Positions 1-10,094 of a DNA stretch of 64,000 nt are shown one piece after another. How positions within the stretch are numbered: position 1 is the first letter of the stretch; each line of letters opens with the position of its first letter. The notes beneath the pieces were generated by a model. That model did not search any database and was not told the origin of the DNA. It saw only the letters and a list, made by a program, of their open reading frames with translations. Both the position numbers and the translations under genes were made by a program. Where the stretch lies: the NCBI GenBank assembly GCA_023898485.1, contig CP060225.1, forward strand, positions 310,001 to 374,000. The letters are read 5' to 3'. The stretch comes from Candidatus Peribacteria bacterium (GTDB taxonomy: Bacteria > Patescibacteriota > Gracilibacteria > Absconditabacterales > Absconditicoccaceae).

Positions 1-1
1 T

Positions 2-487
2 TATGTATGATTTTTGTTTGTGCCACTTTTGGCAGTAGCACATGATTATTCTCTGAGTGAGATAGCGATCCTTTTTGCAGTGATGAGGGTTCCTGCGCTG
101 CTGAGTTATTTTATCGGTGATATGGAGGATAAAATCCCCTATCATTATGTCTTGCTGGGATGATTGGGCGGTCTGACATTGTGTTTTGTAGGATTGGCAT
201 TGGTGGATCATTTTGGTATACTGATGGCGATCGGTGTCGTCATGGGACTTATCATCACCATGCTTCGCCCACTACTGGTCGGTAATGTATTAGCGAGCGC
301 GAGTGAGCATGACGCAGGTATTGCTGCTGGGACGATGACTGTCTTCGCTCGTTTGGGTGAAATTGTAGGATCATTGCTCTTTGGTCTCTTGGTGACTTTT
401 GTTAGTATGCAAGGTGCTTTTGGCGTTTTTGCTTCAATCATATGAGTGGTATTTTTTGTCTTTGTCTTGACTTTTTATAAAAAATAA
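2..487 (+). CDS. MFS-type transporter, C-terminal part (5' end outside window)
   Basis: This is the last 161 codons of an integral membrane protein that starts before the window. Hydrophobic helices alternate with short polar loops, among them a helix beginning LTLCFVGLALVDHFGI and a later one around GSLLFGLLVTFV. The tail pattern (GIAAGTMTVFARLGEIVGSLLFG) is typical of the second half of major facilitator transporters. TGA is read as Gly three times, at about 8, 161 and 443. The frame ends in KK-TAA. The substrate cannot be inferred. Membrane transporter is well supported; the MFS assignment rests on overall pattern only. Confidence 0.6.
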
Positions 488-544
488 TTATATTGACCCA
501 CGATCTTGGTTCGGTAGGTAGCACTTTATCCTGCTACAAACACT

Positions 545-1369
545 ATGAAAAACCTTCTGGGTGTGATTGTCTTGGGTGTCTTCTTGTATGTGGTGATGGG
601 GGGAACATTGCCATCATTTACACACTATTTGGGTAGTGATATGATTTCGTATGATCAACAGGCTGTGAAGTCAGATGATGTCTTTGTGTGATTTCATGTC
701 GTTCAGGGAGAGGATGGTAAGCATCATATGCAAGGTATATCGCACTGGGGTGAATTACTGACAAATGAGTTTTTTGCTGGAATTTTCCAACGTGATCCAG
801 CTGTACAGCGTTCGTATGTAGCTCAAACAGAGGAAGAAACTTTGGTGGCGTCATTACCATGTGATATCTCATTCGTAGATGTTGCTAGTGATAAAGCTGG
901 TCAAGCAGTTGACCTATTGGGTGATCTCTGTATTGTAGGTGGTATGGGTGGTGCGAAATTTTATCCACAAAATCATATACGTCGTGGTAGCGTTGCCAAA
1001 ATGGTGGCTGGTGCTATGATGTATGCATACCAAGGTAGTGCAACGATTGAGACTGATGGTACAGTAGTATATACTGATGTGCATGGTCCTCTCGTTCCGT
1101 ATCTGGTACAGCTTGATCAGCGAGGTTTGTTGGATGAGATTGCTCGTGATGAGGAAGTATTTGGTGTCAATGATGTGCTCACAAGAGAAGAAATCACCTC
1201 CTTCTTGGAAGTAGCTTTGGCATCGCTTCCTGATACTATCGCGATCAATACTACTATCCCACTTCCTCTAGAAAGTGAATATGTGGAGAGACAAATGTTT
1301 GCTGCTATGTTAGTCGATGCACTTCAACTCAATGCGCGCGTTGGAACGAGTGTGCTCGCTATGCAATAG
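545..1369 (+). CDS. Small exported protein with SLH-like repeats
   Basis: A 274-residue protein with an N-terminal hydrophobic segment (residues about 3-20, LLGVIVLGVFLYVVMGG) that fits a signal peptide or membrane anchor. Two segments resemble S-layer homology repeats: FYPQNHIRRGSVAKMVAGAMMY at about 137-158, and FGVNDVLTREEITSFLEVAL nearer the C terminus. Both match the pattern aromatic-x-P/D...I/L-x-R-x-E/S. One in-frame TGA (Gly) lies upstream of residue 60. The start ATG is chosen because it gives the leader. It lies 57 bp after the transporter and is followed by a terminator, so it may be the last gene of that unit. A surface or cell-wall role is inferred from the leader and SLH-like pattern only. 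Confidence 0.6.
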
Positions 1370-1398
1370 AAGAGAAAACATTTTGTCAGACTGTAAAG

Positions 1399-1429
1399 AA
1401 GATATGACTCGAAAGGGTCATGTCTTTTT
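1399..1429 (+). terminator. Rho-independent terminator after the SLH-like gene
   Basis: An imperfect hairpin with arms agatATGACtC and GgGTCATgtct closes on a GAAA tetraloop and is followed by a T-rich run. It lies 30 bp after the stop codon. Confidence 0.7.
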
Positions 1430-1471
1430 CTTTGTGGGTGGATAAGGGATACAATAGAATAAATAGACACA

Positions 1472-3496
1472 ATGGAAGAAATGGAAAAGTATTATCATCT
1501 TTCATTATTCTTTATCGTCCTCTCTCACCCTTTTCTTATGTATCTTCAGTCGCTTTCGATTTCCAATCTTCTGAGTTTCGCTGAGAGTGATCATAGTGAT
1601 GCGCATCATACCATCGTTTGGAGTGGTGACGAAGACAATCGTGTCAATATTATGATAGGACCCAATGGTTCTGGAAAAAGTAATACACTCGAAATCCTCA
1701 ATCAGACCATCAAAGCGTGATGGTTCAGAAACTATATCCTGACTCCTTCCTCTATCCAGAGTGACACACCCCAAGAAACCCTTCGTTACCACCCCATCAC
1801 ACCTCGCTATCTTCGTAAGCACTTCGCTACGTCACAGCAGTCTGCTAGTGTGCTTTTGACTGTTGCGCTGACAGAAGAAGATAGGGCTAATTTTCGTTTT
1901 GTGATGCAGCAGAAGGGACTATTGGAAGATCTGATAGCTACCTATAGTGATGAGCAGATAGTATTTCCTCATTTTGCACATATTCAGGATGTGATGAGAG
2001 TTAATTCGCTCGTGATCAAGATGGATGTGGATACGGAACACACTATAGTTACGTCCTGACTTGCAACATCATCACCTGTGCTAGAGGCCTGGTATTGGTA
2101 TTTTGAGTATTTTGAGTTACTTCAGATGGCTTTCGTCATCCACAATCACCATCTGCATCTGGATGATCCACTTCCTGGTTTGCATGGGAATTTTGCAGTG
2201 CTGGGGCCGTCTCGCGATTTCAATGAAGTGGAGATGGAGTACGGTACCCATCAGCTCGGAGATACACAGCTGGATGAGATCATCCATGATCAAGATATGA
2301 AACGCAATCATCAGCTTCCGGTGGGATACTATCTGGTCAAAAAGCAACTGCTCGAGATGCATCAGAGAGGAGAGTTTACGCATGGGTCGACGACATCATG
2401 ACTACTGGCAGATGAGTTTCTGATACACTATGAGACGCGGTCTGAGTCGATGAATTTCTACCAAAAACTCAACTATCTCGTACGCAAATATGTGAATCTG
2501 ATGGTGATCCCATCTTTTTATGAAGACAAGATCATACTTCACTTCGTGGATAAATGGAATAACTACTATACCCTGTCGGATCTGAGTTCAGGTGAGCAGG
2601 CTTTCCTTGCGATTATCTTCACACTGCGTGGCTATGGTCTGATGGATGGTCTTCTTATCATCGACGAACCCGAACAGCATCTCCATCCTCAGATGCAGGA
2701 GAAAATGCTCGAGATGATCCAAGATATCGCTGACAAATATCGTCTCCAGATCATCATGGCGACTCACTCCCCTCTCATGATCGATGAGAGCACGATCAAT
2801 GCGGTCCATAGATGTACGATCAAGGATAGTGGTACGATGATATGGAGCTCGACACGTAGTCAGTTCGCGGACGATGAATATAGTCTGATCCAGATGTTGC
2901 AGTATGGATATACAGCTAAGGTCTTTTTCGTCGATACGATCATCATGGTCGAGGGTGAGACGGATGAGTATTTTTTCGATTTTTATCTGCGCCATCTACG
3001 CAATCAGCCTGGTCGATACCACAAGATCAAAAATTTTGCAGTCATCAATGTTAATGGAAAGGGCTGATACAGACGCCGAAAGTCCTTCCTCAGAAGATTT
3101 GGGATTCACTCATATTTTGTGGGTGATTGGGATAATATCGTGGATACGGGTCTATCGATCAACTTCAAAAGTCTCGTCAATGAGATGTGGCATGATACCC
3201 ACAAGGGCTTCAAACATGGCAAAAAACGCAAAGACTACGGAGCGCTGACGTATTATATCTATCACTACAAACCCAAAGTCCACCGCATGATCCAGGAACA
3301 TATCGATAAGCTAGAAAAACAAGACGTTTTCATTCTGCGTCGTGGTGATTTGGAAGCGTATTTATGATTGGAAATTAAGGGTGTAGATAGTACAGTCGAA
3401 TTCTGTCATGAACGTTTCGATCACTGGTTGGCAGACAAAGACTTCGAACCTTATAGAAAAGAATTGGACAGGATGTTTGGGGTGATGTTTGGGTAG
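1472..3496 (+). CDS. AAA ATPase with C-terminal TOPRIM domain (OLD-family-like)
   Basis: A 674-residue protein built from six fragments joined by TGA = Gly. The Walker A motif is GPNGSGKSNT (residues about 69-78). An ABC/SMC-like signature LSSGEQAFLAI is followed by a Walker B motif LLIIDEPEQHLHP and a switch histidine in MATHSPL. The C-terminal third has a TOPRIM domain: the acidic motif MVEGETDEYF, then a conserved Gly turn and the D-x-D motif in GDWDN. This architecture is that of OLD-type nucleases, some of which act in phage defence. An internal ATG at 1538 (MYLQSLSISN) is an equally good start. The next gene begins 32 bp later on the same strand. The family call is strong; any defence role is inference. 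Confidence 0.82.
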
Positions 3497-3528
3497 AGAG
3501 ATATTTGTTGTTTAGTATCTTATCAATA

Positions 3529-4629
3529 ATGAGATTGTCCGATTTTACAGTTTCTAGGTATCATATCCCATCTTTGAAAGATATAAAAGATGGTTGCATG
3601 TATTTTGGTGATAAAGAAATTGCAATTACTGCATCGAAGCTACAAGGTCTCTTAAGCCTTGATATCCTTTGAGATGTAGGACTGCATTCTATTGATTTTT
3701 TTCATAAATATAATCCATGATCTTGGATCAGTTCTTCATGAGATGTAAATTTATTATATTATTCTCCATTTCATCATAATACTGTCCAAAGGGGTGATCT
3801 TATCATTCTTAAATCACATGATTATTCTCATACTGAAGTAGTGCAATATCTTTGATCTGGTTATTATATGATCAAGGATATTGGAAGATTACCAATGATT
3901 ACGAAAATGAGTCTTATAAATAGTTACAATTATCATAAATGAGTGATAAGAAATCCTGATATGACTTATTCTCAATGATTCCAAGATTTTTATTATGGCC
4001 TCTATAATTCTGGTTTATTACAGATACATAATAGAAATGGCAATGACGACTATCCATTTACTTGAACGCAACGCCTTTATGATACCTACGTGGACGAAAT
4101 TCAATCTATTTATGATAGTTTTGATTTACAACAAGCACATAACACAACACTTTCAATGAATAAGAGAGAGATTATTTCATCTCATGATTGAATTAGTTTA
4201 CATAAAAATAGAAACTCTCGTAGTTTTTATAGGGATGCTAATTATTCATTTTCTTATGTAAAAGACTCTGCTTTTGAATCTTCACTGTCAGAAATTGCTA
4301 TTATTTCATTTTTACCAGTTTCTGGTAAGATAATAGAAATTGTGCAAATAGGATGAAACAAGCAATATGTAGGTGAAGATTTTTTAACATATTGGACACG
4401 TATAATAGATCATATGAAATCTTATTTTAGAGATTTATGATTTGAACAATTACGCATACTAAGGTGAGATAAGAATATAGGATATATTCACCCTAAGCAA
4501 CAATTTCTTGGTAATAATTTCTCTTTAGAAAAACATCAGAAAACTATGCTACTAAGATATAATGCAACTCCACATAGAAAGTGGTGATTTACTAAACCTG
4601 ATGAGCGATATAGCTATTTTGATTTATAG
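3529..4629 (+). CDS. Unknown protein downstream of the AAA-TOPRIM ATPase
   Basis: A 366-residue reading frame that appears only under code 25. I counted about 12 in-frame TGA codons, close to half of its glycines. It is clearly more AT-rich than the ATPase gene before it. No family is recognised. Visible features are a GDLIILKSHDYSHTEVVQYL strip (about 95-114), faintly like the H-containing strand of NlpC/CHAP-type amidases, and a C-terminal segment ending with KWGFTKPDERYSYF. There is no leader or membrane segment. The 32-bp spacing suggests co-transcription with the ATPase. It ends 7 bp before the convergent ruvA stop. Confidence 0.7.
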
Positions 4630-4636
4630 TCTTTAT

Positions 4637-5188
4637 CTACCTCTTCACAAACCATGCTATCACATCATTAATATTTTCTCCTGTGATAGGGTCTGGATAG
4701 GAGTTGAGAGCAGTGGTGACGGAGGTTTTGTCGTAGCCGAGTGCGGTGAGATGTTTGATGATGGTCTTGGTGTGGCTATCATTTTTGGTATCGAGGGATT
4801 TGATCTCATCGCGTGTGAGGGTATCTTTGAGCTCGATGAGGATGCGTTTAGCAGTTTTGGGTCAGATACCTGGTATGGCGGAGAGAGCTTTGGTATCGAG
4901 TTCGGTGACGATACGAGTGAGTTCGTTCTTACCCAGTGTAGTGATGAGCATAGCGGTCTTGGAGCCGATGCCAGAGATTTTGATCAGTGAGCGAAACAGA
5001 TCATATCACTCATGGGAGTCGAATGCGATGTAGTCGATTGTATTCTGATTGGTATCCAAGCGTGGGTGAAGTCGCCACTCCCCCGCCGTCTGCGTACCTG
5101 CGTACTGGACCTGTACGCCAAAGGTATCCGTGACGATGTAGGCGTCAGTACCGAAATTGCGATAAGAACCGATGAGGTAGTGGAACAT
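4637..5188 (-). CDS. ruvA: Holliday junction branch migration protein RuvA
   Basis: A 183-residue protein with the RuvA domain order: N-terminal OB-like barrel starting MFHYLIGSYRNF, then the helix-hairpin-helix pair LIKISGIGSKTAMLI and LSAIPGIGPKTAKRILIEL, then a C-terminal helical domain ending ALGYDKTSVTTALNSY...WFVKR. RuvA binds four-way junctions and loads the RuvB helicase. Residue 61 (TGA) supplies the glycine in HEGYDLF, where family members often have Gly or Asp. RuvB and RuvC are not in this window. The gene is preceded by a promoter and a terminator-like hairpin (5305-5375), so its leader may be subject to premature termination. Confidence 0.93.
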
Positions 5189-5304
5189 GATAACGTAGTA
5201 GCAAATAGTGAAAAAATAGTAGCAAGTGGTTACAAGTCGAAAAGTGTGCTTGCTTTCGTTCTGATGGTATGTATAAAGGTCGTAGAATACAAGTCGTGTT
5301 TTGG

Positions 5305-5375
5305 AAGAAAAACAAAAACACCCGACTCCTAGCGGAGTTTCGGATGTTCTCATGGAGGTACACTCTCATCAACAC
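5305..5375 (-). ncRNA. Putative ~70-nt small RNA or ruvA leader ending in an intrinsic terminator
   Basis: On the minus strand a stem pairs AACATCCGA with TCGGGTGTT (one G-T pair). It continues as ACTCC/GGAGT around a GCTA loop and runs straight into a long T-rich tract (TTTTTGTTTTT). A minus-strand promoter lies just upstream (-10 at 5382-5387). No minus-strand gene ends before it, so this is either a free small RNA or an attenuator in the ruvA 5' leader. The sequence shows promoter plus terminator; the role is inferred. Confidence 0.45.
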
Positions 5376-5381
5376 GTCACT

Positions 5382-5422
5382 ATGATATCTAAAAATTATT
5401 ATTTGTCAATAAATAGTTGACA
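5382..5422 (-). promoter_or_regulatory. Divergent promoter region between ruvA and rpoD
   Basis: On the minus strand TTGACA (5404-5409) is separated by 16 bp from TATCAT (5382-5387), a good sigma-70 promoter. The same site on the plus strand carries TTGACA at 5417-5422. The two -35 boxes form a 7-bp inverted repeat, TTGTCAA-N7-TTGACAA. The plus-strand -10 (near TGTGTAATTT) is weak. Divergent expression of ruvA and rpoD from one short region is likely. Confidence 0.5.
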
Positions 5423-5453
5423 AAGTTTCTTTTTATGTTTTGTGTAATTTTCT

Positions 5454-6680
5454 ATGGTTGCAAATACCAATGTGCATGAGAAACTCTGGGAACAGCTGCA
5501 AGATGATATCGATGATCTCAATAAGTCGCTACAGAAACTCCTCAGAAAATGATTTGAAGAGTGATCGATCACGGAAGAAGATCTCATCAGTCAGATCGAT
5601 GATATGGATGCGAAGATGAAAATGATCGAAAAGTTCTACGAACTTGCAGAGAAGCTGAGTATCAAAATCATCACTATCGAAGAAGCACTCGAAGAAGAGG
5701 TGAGAGAAGAACAGGCTGGTTCAAAGTTTGGGAAAGTAGAACTCTATGAGAAAACATACTACAGCAGCGATAAGCAGTATAAAGATTTTATCAAGCTCTA
5801 TTTCAACGATATCTCGAAGATTCCTCTCCTGACTGCTGATCAAGAAAAAGATATAGCCAGACGCATCCAGCGTGGGGATGAAGAAGCGAAGAAAAAACTG
5901 ATTGAATCTAATTTGAGGCTCGTTATCTCCATAGCGAAGAGATTTTTCTGATCGAGGCTCTCATTCTCTGATCTGATCCAAGAAGGAAATACGGGTCTGA
6001 TCAAAGCGATTGAAAAGTTTGATCCAGAGAGAGAATTCAAATTCTCTACCTATGCGACCTGGTGGATCAAACAGTCTATCACCAAGGCGATCGCCGATAT
6101 GACCAAAAATGTGCGTATCCCTGTGCATCTGATCGATGAAATCAATAGTTATAATAAGGCGTTTCAAGAACTTTTTCAAGAAATGGGTCGTGAACCTACT
6201 TCTAAAGAGATTGGTCAAAAACTCAACTTCCCGATCAAAAAGGTGAAAAAGCTGGAAGAGGTGATCTTCGGTAATGTGTCGCTGGACAGTGAAGTCGGTG
6301 AGGATGGAAAAGATAATCTGGGAGACCTGCTCGAAGACAGCAATACACTCCGCCCTGACCAATATGCCCAGAAAACCTCCCTGAGAGCAAATCTCGATAT
6401 GATCCTGGATATGCTGGATGAGCGTGAGGCGAAGATTATCAAAATGAGATACGGTATCGATGGACCCAAATACACACTGGAGCAAGTAGGAGAAGAGTTT
6501 CAAGTGACTCGTGAACGCGTACGTCAAATCGAGCAGAAAGTCATCCAGAAGCTGCAAGAACATGAGGGTCTGCAAAAAATTCTCGGTATCGAAGATGAAC
6601 TGACTAAGATCCATGAGTCAGGTATTAGATTCAAAAATGGAAAGAGAATGAAAAAGACTCCTCCGTCGTTTGGTGCATAG
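5454..6680 (+). CDS. rpoD: RNA polymerase primary sigma factor (sigma-70)
   Basis: A 408-residue sigma factor. The N-terminal 110 residues are acidic and helical, in place of the long region 1.1 of model bacteria. Region 1.2 is followed by region 2 with NLRLVISIAKRF, then the -10-binding motif FSTYATWWIKQSITKAI. Region 3 is followed by region 4 with ERVRQIEQKVIQKL (helix-turn-helix for -35 recognition). Three TGA codons serve as Gly, one directly after KRFF. Regions 2.4 and 4.2 are intact, consistent with the TTGACA/TATAAT-like promoters seen in this window. The start is the only ATG upstream of the conserved part with a clean frame. Confidence 0.96.
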
Positions 6681-6762
6681 TGATTTTGATAGGGTATTTT
6701 TTGCAAAAATCGCATTAGTCAGTATACTTGAGTGGAATTAGTTTATTCTGACGGGAGTGCGT

Positions 6763-8346
6763 ATGCTCAATACGTGATTAGAGAAGAAAATATTGGATTA
6801 TACCGATGTGCAGAAGCTCAAGGTAGATCTTTTGAAGTTGGCGATCATTCCCAAGGAGGTCGCTGAAAAGAGTCAGACCCTGATTTTCGATGGAGATGGC
6901 AAACATCTACTGATTTTGAGTACCAATAATTATAGTAATCAGCTCCAAAAACTTCTCGAACAACTCGGAAATAAAGGATATTCGCATGATGTGTATTATG
7001 TGGGAGCACGTGGCTGGGAACATGCTTTCAAACGATATAGTCAGCTCGAACTCCAAGAACAGAAAAAACGTGCTGCACAGAGTAAGAAGGAGCATGCTGC
7101 CGGTGGTGATGCACTGACGATCATCAAAGAATTGTTTGAAAAAAGAATGACACTGAGGGCGTGAGATTTTATTATGGAGGTGGTGAGACTCGCATACCAA
7201 TCATGAGCGTCTGATCTTCACTTCCAAGCAGAAAAAGATGGCATCTCGGTCAATGTTAGAATCGATGGTGTCCTCCAACATGTGATCACGATTACTCACA
7301 AAGATTTCCTCCAGTACGATGCGAAGCTCAAATTCATCTCAGGGATCAAGATAAATGTCGTGCAACTGCCGCAGGATGGTAGGTTTACGTTCGACTATAC
7401 GGTCGATGGGAAGACCAGACCGATCGATGTGAGACTCAATACGATGCCGAGTCTGTATGGCGATGATATTGTGATGAGATTTTTGGATATGGGTGAGACA
7501 GTCAAAAGTTTTGATTCGCTCGGTATCCGCAGTATGCATTATGACATAATCAAAAAGGCACTTCAGGAGCAGAATGGTATGATATTGGTGACAGGTCCGA
7601 CAGGTTCTGGTAAGACGACGACGCTCTATGCCATGCTCAACCACGTCAATGATGGTACCAAGAAGATCATCACACTCGAAAACCCTATCGAATATCAGCT
7701 ACCTGGTATCCAACAGTCGCAGATCAATGAGGATGAATGATATACCTATGAAGAAGGACTCAAAGCTGTACTGAGACATGATCCTGACATCATCCTGGTG
7801 GGAGAAACAAGATCGAGACAGACAGCAGAGACTGTCATCAATGCTGCGCTGACGTGACACTTGGTTTTCACGACATTGCATACCAATAGTGCGGTGGAGT
7901 CTGTCTCTAGACTTCTTAGTATGGGTGTGAAGCCGTATTTGCTTGCTCCTGGTCTTCGTGTGATCTGTGCACAGCGTCTGATCCGCAAAGTCTGCCCTCA
8001 CTGTGCTTCACGTCAGGATGCTGACTATGCGAGCAAAACAGAAATAGATGATACACTCCAAAAACTTCGTAATATAGATGCCAAACTTGTGCCTGAACGA
8101 GATGGGAAAGTGGTGGCAGCGGTGGGTTGTGATCAGTGCAATAACACAGGATATAAGGGTAGAACAGTGGCTATGGAAATCCTCTCTGTCACTGATGGTA
8201 TCAAAGAACTTATTGTGGATGAAGAACACGATACGACCAAAATCTTCGCTGTAGCGAGAGAGCAGTGATTTACGACCATGCGTGAAGATGCTATTCTCAA
8301 AGTCATCGCTGGTGATACAACGATGGAAGAAGCGAGGAGAGTTTAA
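6763..8346 (+). CDS. pilB: Type IV pilus assembly / type II secretion ATPase (PilB/GspE)
   Basis: A 527-residue AAA-type hexameric ATPase that powers pilus extension at the inner membrane. Domains in order: a shortened N-terminal domain; the N2 domain with ASDLHFQAEKDG (Gly before it by TGA); Walker A GPTGSGKTTTLYAM; Asp box; Walker B ILVGETRSRQTAE; His box TGHLVFTTLHTN, where the Gly is TGA. The C-terminal tetracysteine metal site is CPHC...CDQC. PilT lacks this site, so PilB/GspE is the better call. No pilin or platform gene is adjacent. In CPR bacteria such pili are linked to host attachment and DNA uptake. Confidence 0.93.
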
Positions 8347-8420
8347 TATTTTTTATGTGTATATGAGTATATTATCACCTAAAGAAAAAGATATCCTGTA
8401 TAATTTTTATCGTAAAGATA

Positions 8421-9478
8421 CTGAATTCTATTTCAAAATAGCACACTAGCATAAATCTCTTAATAGGAGTATAATCTATAGGATTTATACTCTATGTACT
8501 AGGTTATTATGAAACACTTAAGCTATGAGGAATGTGTACATATCGAAGTATTGGTAGGTGAAGGTTATTCTCATAGACGTATTGGAACAGTCCTATGAAG
8601 AAGTAATGGAAGTATTTCTCGTGAAATAAGAGAATATAGTATGAATGGAATCTATATTGCATCACTTGCATACCTCAAAAGAACCATAAAGAGACAGTTA
8701 TGCAATAGTCTTATGCGCTGTAGAATAGACGAGTGAAGTGATCTAGCACAGTATACAATAGACAAGATGAAGCTCTATTGGTCACCAGAACAAATAGCAG
8801 GAAGGTGGAAGAAAGAGACATGAGAAACTATTTCAAAGGACACTATCTATAGGTACATTAAGATACATCATCCAAAGTTAGTACCTCAATATTTCAGAAG
8901 AAAATGAAGAAAATATAAGTATAACAAAGAACCCTGTGATTATATCTATAACCGTATTAGTATTCATGAGAGGCCAGACATAGTGAAGAATAAAGAAAGA
9001 ATAGGCGATCGAGAATGAGATACAGTTATAGGAAAATGAAGAACATGAGGTTTTGTGACTCTCAATGAAAGGAAGAGTGGTTATGTGCTAGCTGGGGTCA
9101 TTAAGAAAAAGAAAGCGCAAGAGGTGTTATATGTGATGGAAAAGTTATTCAATGAGGTATCTGAAGGTATAAGAAAAACCCTCACCTTAGACAACGGCAG
9201 AGAGTTTTCTGAGCATTATATGTTGAAGCCATTGTGCGGGTTAGACACATACTTTGCAGACCCATGATCACCCTGACAAAGATGAGCAAATGAGAATACA
9301 AATGGCTTACTGAGACAATTCTATCCAAAACGTATGAGTCTTGCAAATATTCAGCAAGAACACCTTGAATACTATGTAAGTCTCCTTAACAATAGACCAA
9401 GAAAAAGATTGGGTTATGCTACTCCAATAGAGGTTCTTGCTGAATATAATGAGTGTGTGGATTTGAATTAGAATCTAG
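8421..9478 (+). mobile_element. IS30-family insertion sequence, complete copy
   Basis: A 1058-bp element bounded by imperfect 26-bp terminal inverted repeats: left 8421-8446 (starting CTGAATTCTATTTC) and right 9453-9478, 19 of 26 positions matching. It is flanked by a 2-bp TA direct repeat (8419-8420 and 9479-9480), in the range expected for this family. It contains one transposase gene whose stop codon lies inside the right repeat. A second copy starts at 63741 and is identical over the 260 bp visible, so the element moved recently. Confidence 0.9.
8509..9471 (+). CDS. IS30-family transposase
   Basis: A 320-residue DDE transposase. The N-terminal helix-turn-helix region (SYEECVHIEVLVGEGYSHRR...SISREI) recognises the inverted repeats. 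The catalytic core shows the first Asp in GDTVIGKG, the second in LTLDNGREFSEH, and the Glu in GANENTNGLLRQFYPK, with LNNRPRKRLGYATPIEV after it, all standard for IS30. Glycines at the catalytic core are encoded by TGA (the G before DTVIG, and those in PGSPGQRGANEN). The element is therefore adapted to code 25 and cannot be expressed intact in a standard-code host. Confidence 0.95.
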
Positions 9479-10094
9479 TAATAATCTTATTGATAAAATA
9501 AAAAAACGTATTGGCCAGATTTTTTTGCATTATACTTATGATTTATCTGATAATGAAAAATGTATCTTATGAAGAGCTATTGTGAAAGAGTATCAGATTT
9601 CTTCAGAAGCACAAAATAAAATGCATAAATTTCGAAAAAGTGAAGACGTGGAGTTTTTTCTTTCTCGCCTTAATCCAAAAATTTATTTATCAAAAATATC
9701 TCATAATGAATCGTTAGTCTTATGAAGATATTACAGGATTAATGATCGTATAGAAATATATAAAAACTCTATTGATATTACATCTACGACTATTCATGAG
9801 ATTATCCATTATATGTTTCAGTGAAGAGAACATAAAAATTTGCTTGTATCTTCTTTTATAGATTCTTTTGTTAATAAGTTATGACATGAAAAATGAGAAT
9901 ATTTTACTTCTCCTGCGGAAGTATTTGCTTATTCATATGAACTTAAATTTCATCTCAATCAATCTCTTTTTTGATCTATTACTTATAATCAATTAAGGTA
10001 TTTAAGAGATTCAGTGAATGGATTTAGTGATTTTTTGGCGTGTATTGCTGATGACGAAAAATATTTATTATTTCTCAATTCTTTATAACATTTT

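Larger units (their letters stand above)
8363..10088 (+). pseudogene. HExxH-motif gene interrupted by IS30 insertion
   Basis: The first 19 codons (starting MSILSPKEKDILYNFYRKD) are cut at 8420 by the IS30 element; the reading frame resumes at 9481 and runs to TAA at 10088. Removing the IS and one copy of the TA target duplication restores a single open frame across the join (YRKD-NNLIDKIKKRI) of about 222 codons. The distal part contains TIHEIIHYMFQ, an HExxH zinc-metallopeptidase-like signature, and a downstream segment with E and Y residues (SPAEVFAYSYELKFH) where a third ligand could lie. TGA is Gly about eight times. It was presumably functional until the insertion. The peptidase idea rests on the motif alone. 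Confidence 0.75.

Noticed and set aside
4562..5332. Plus-strand ORFs opposite ruvA
   Set aside because: They are shadows of ruvA, whose helix-hairpin-helix motifs on the minus strand are unambiguous once TGA is Gly.
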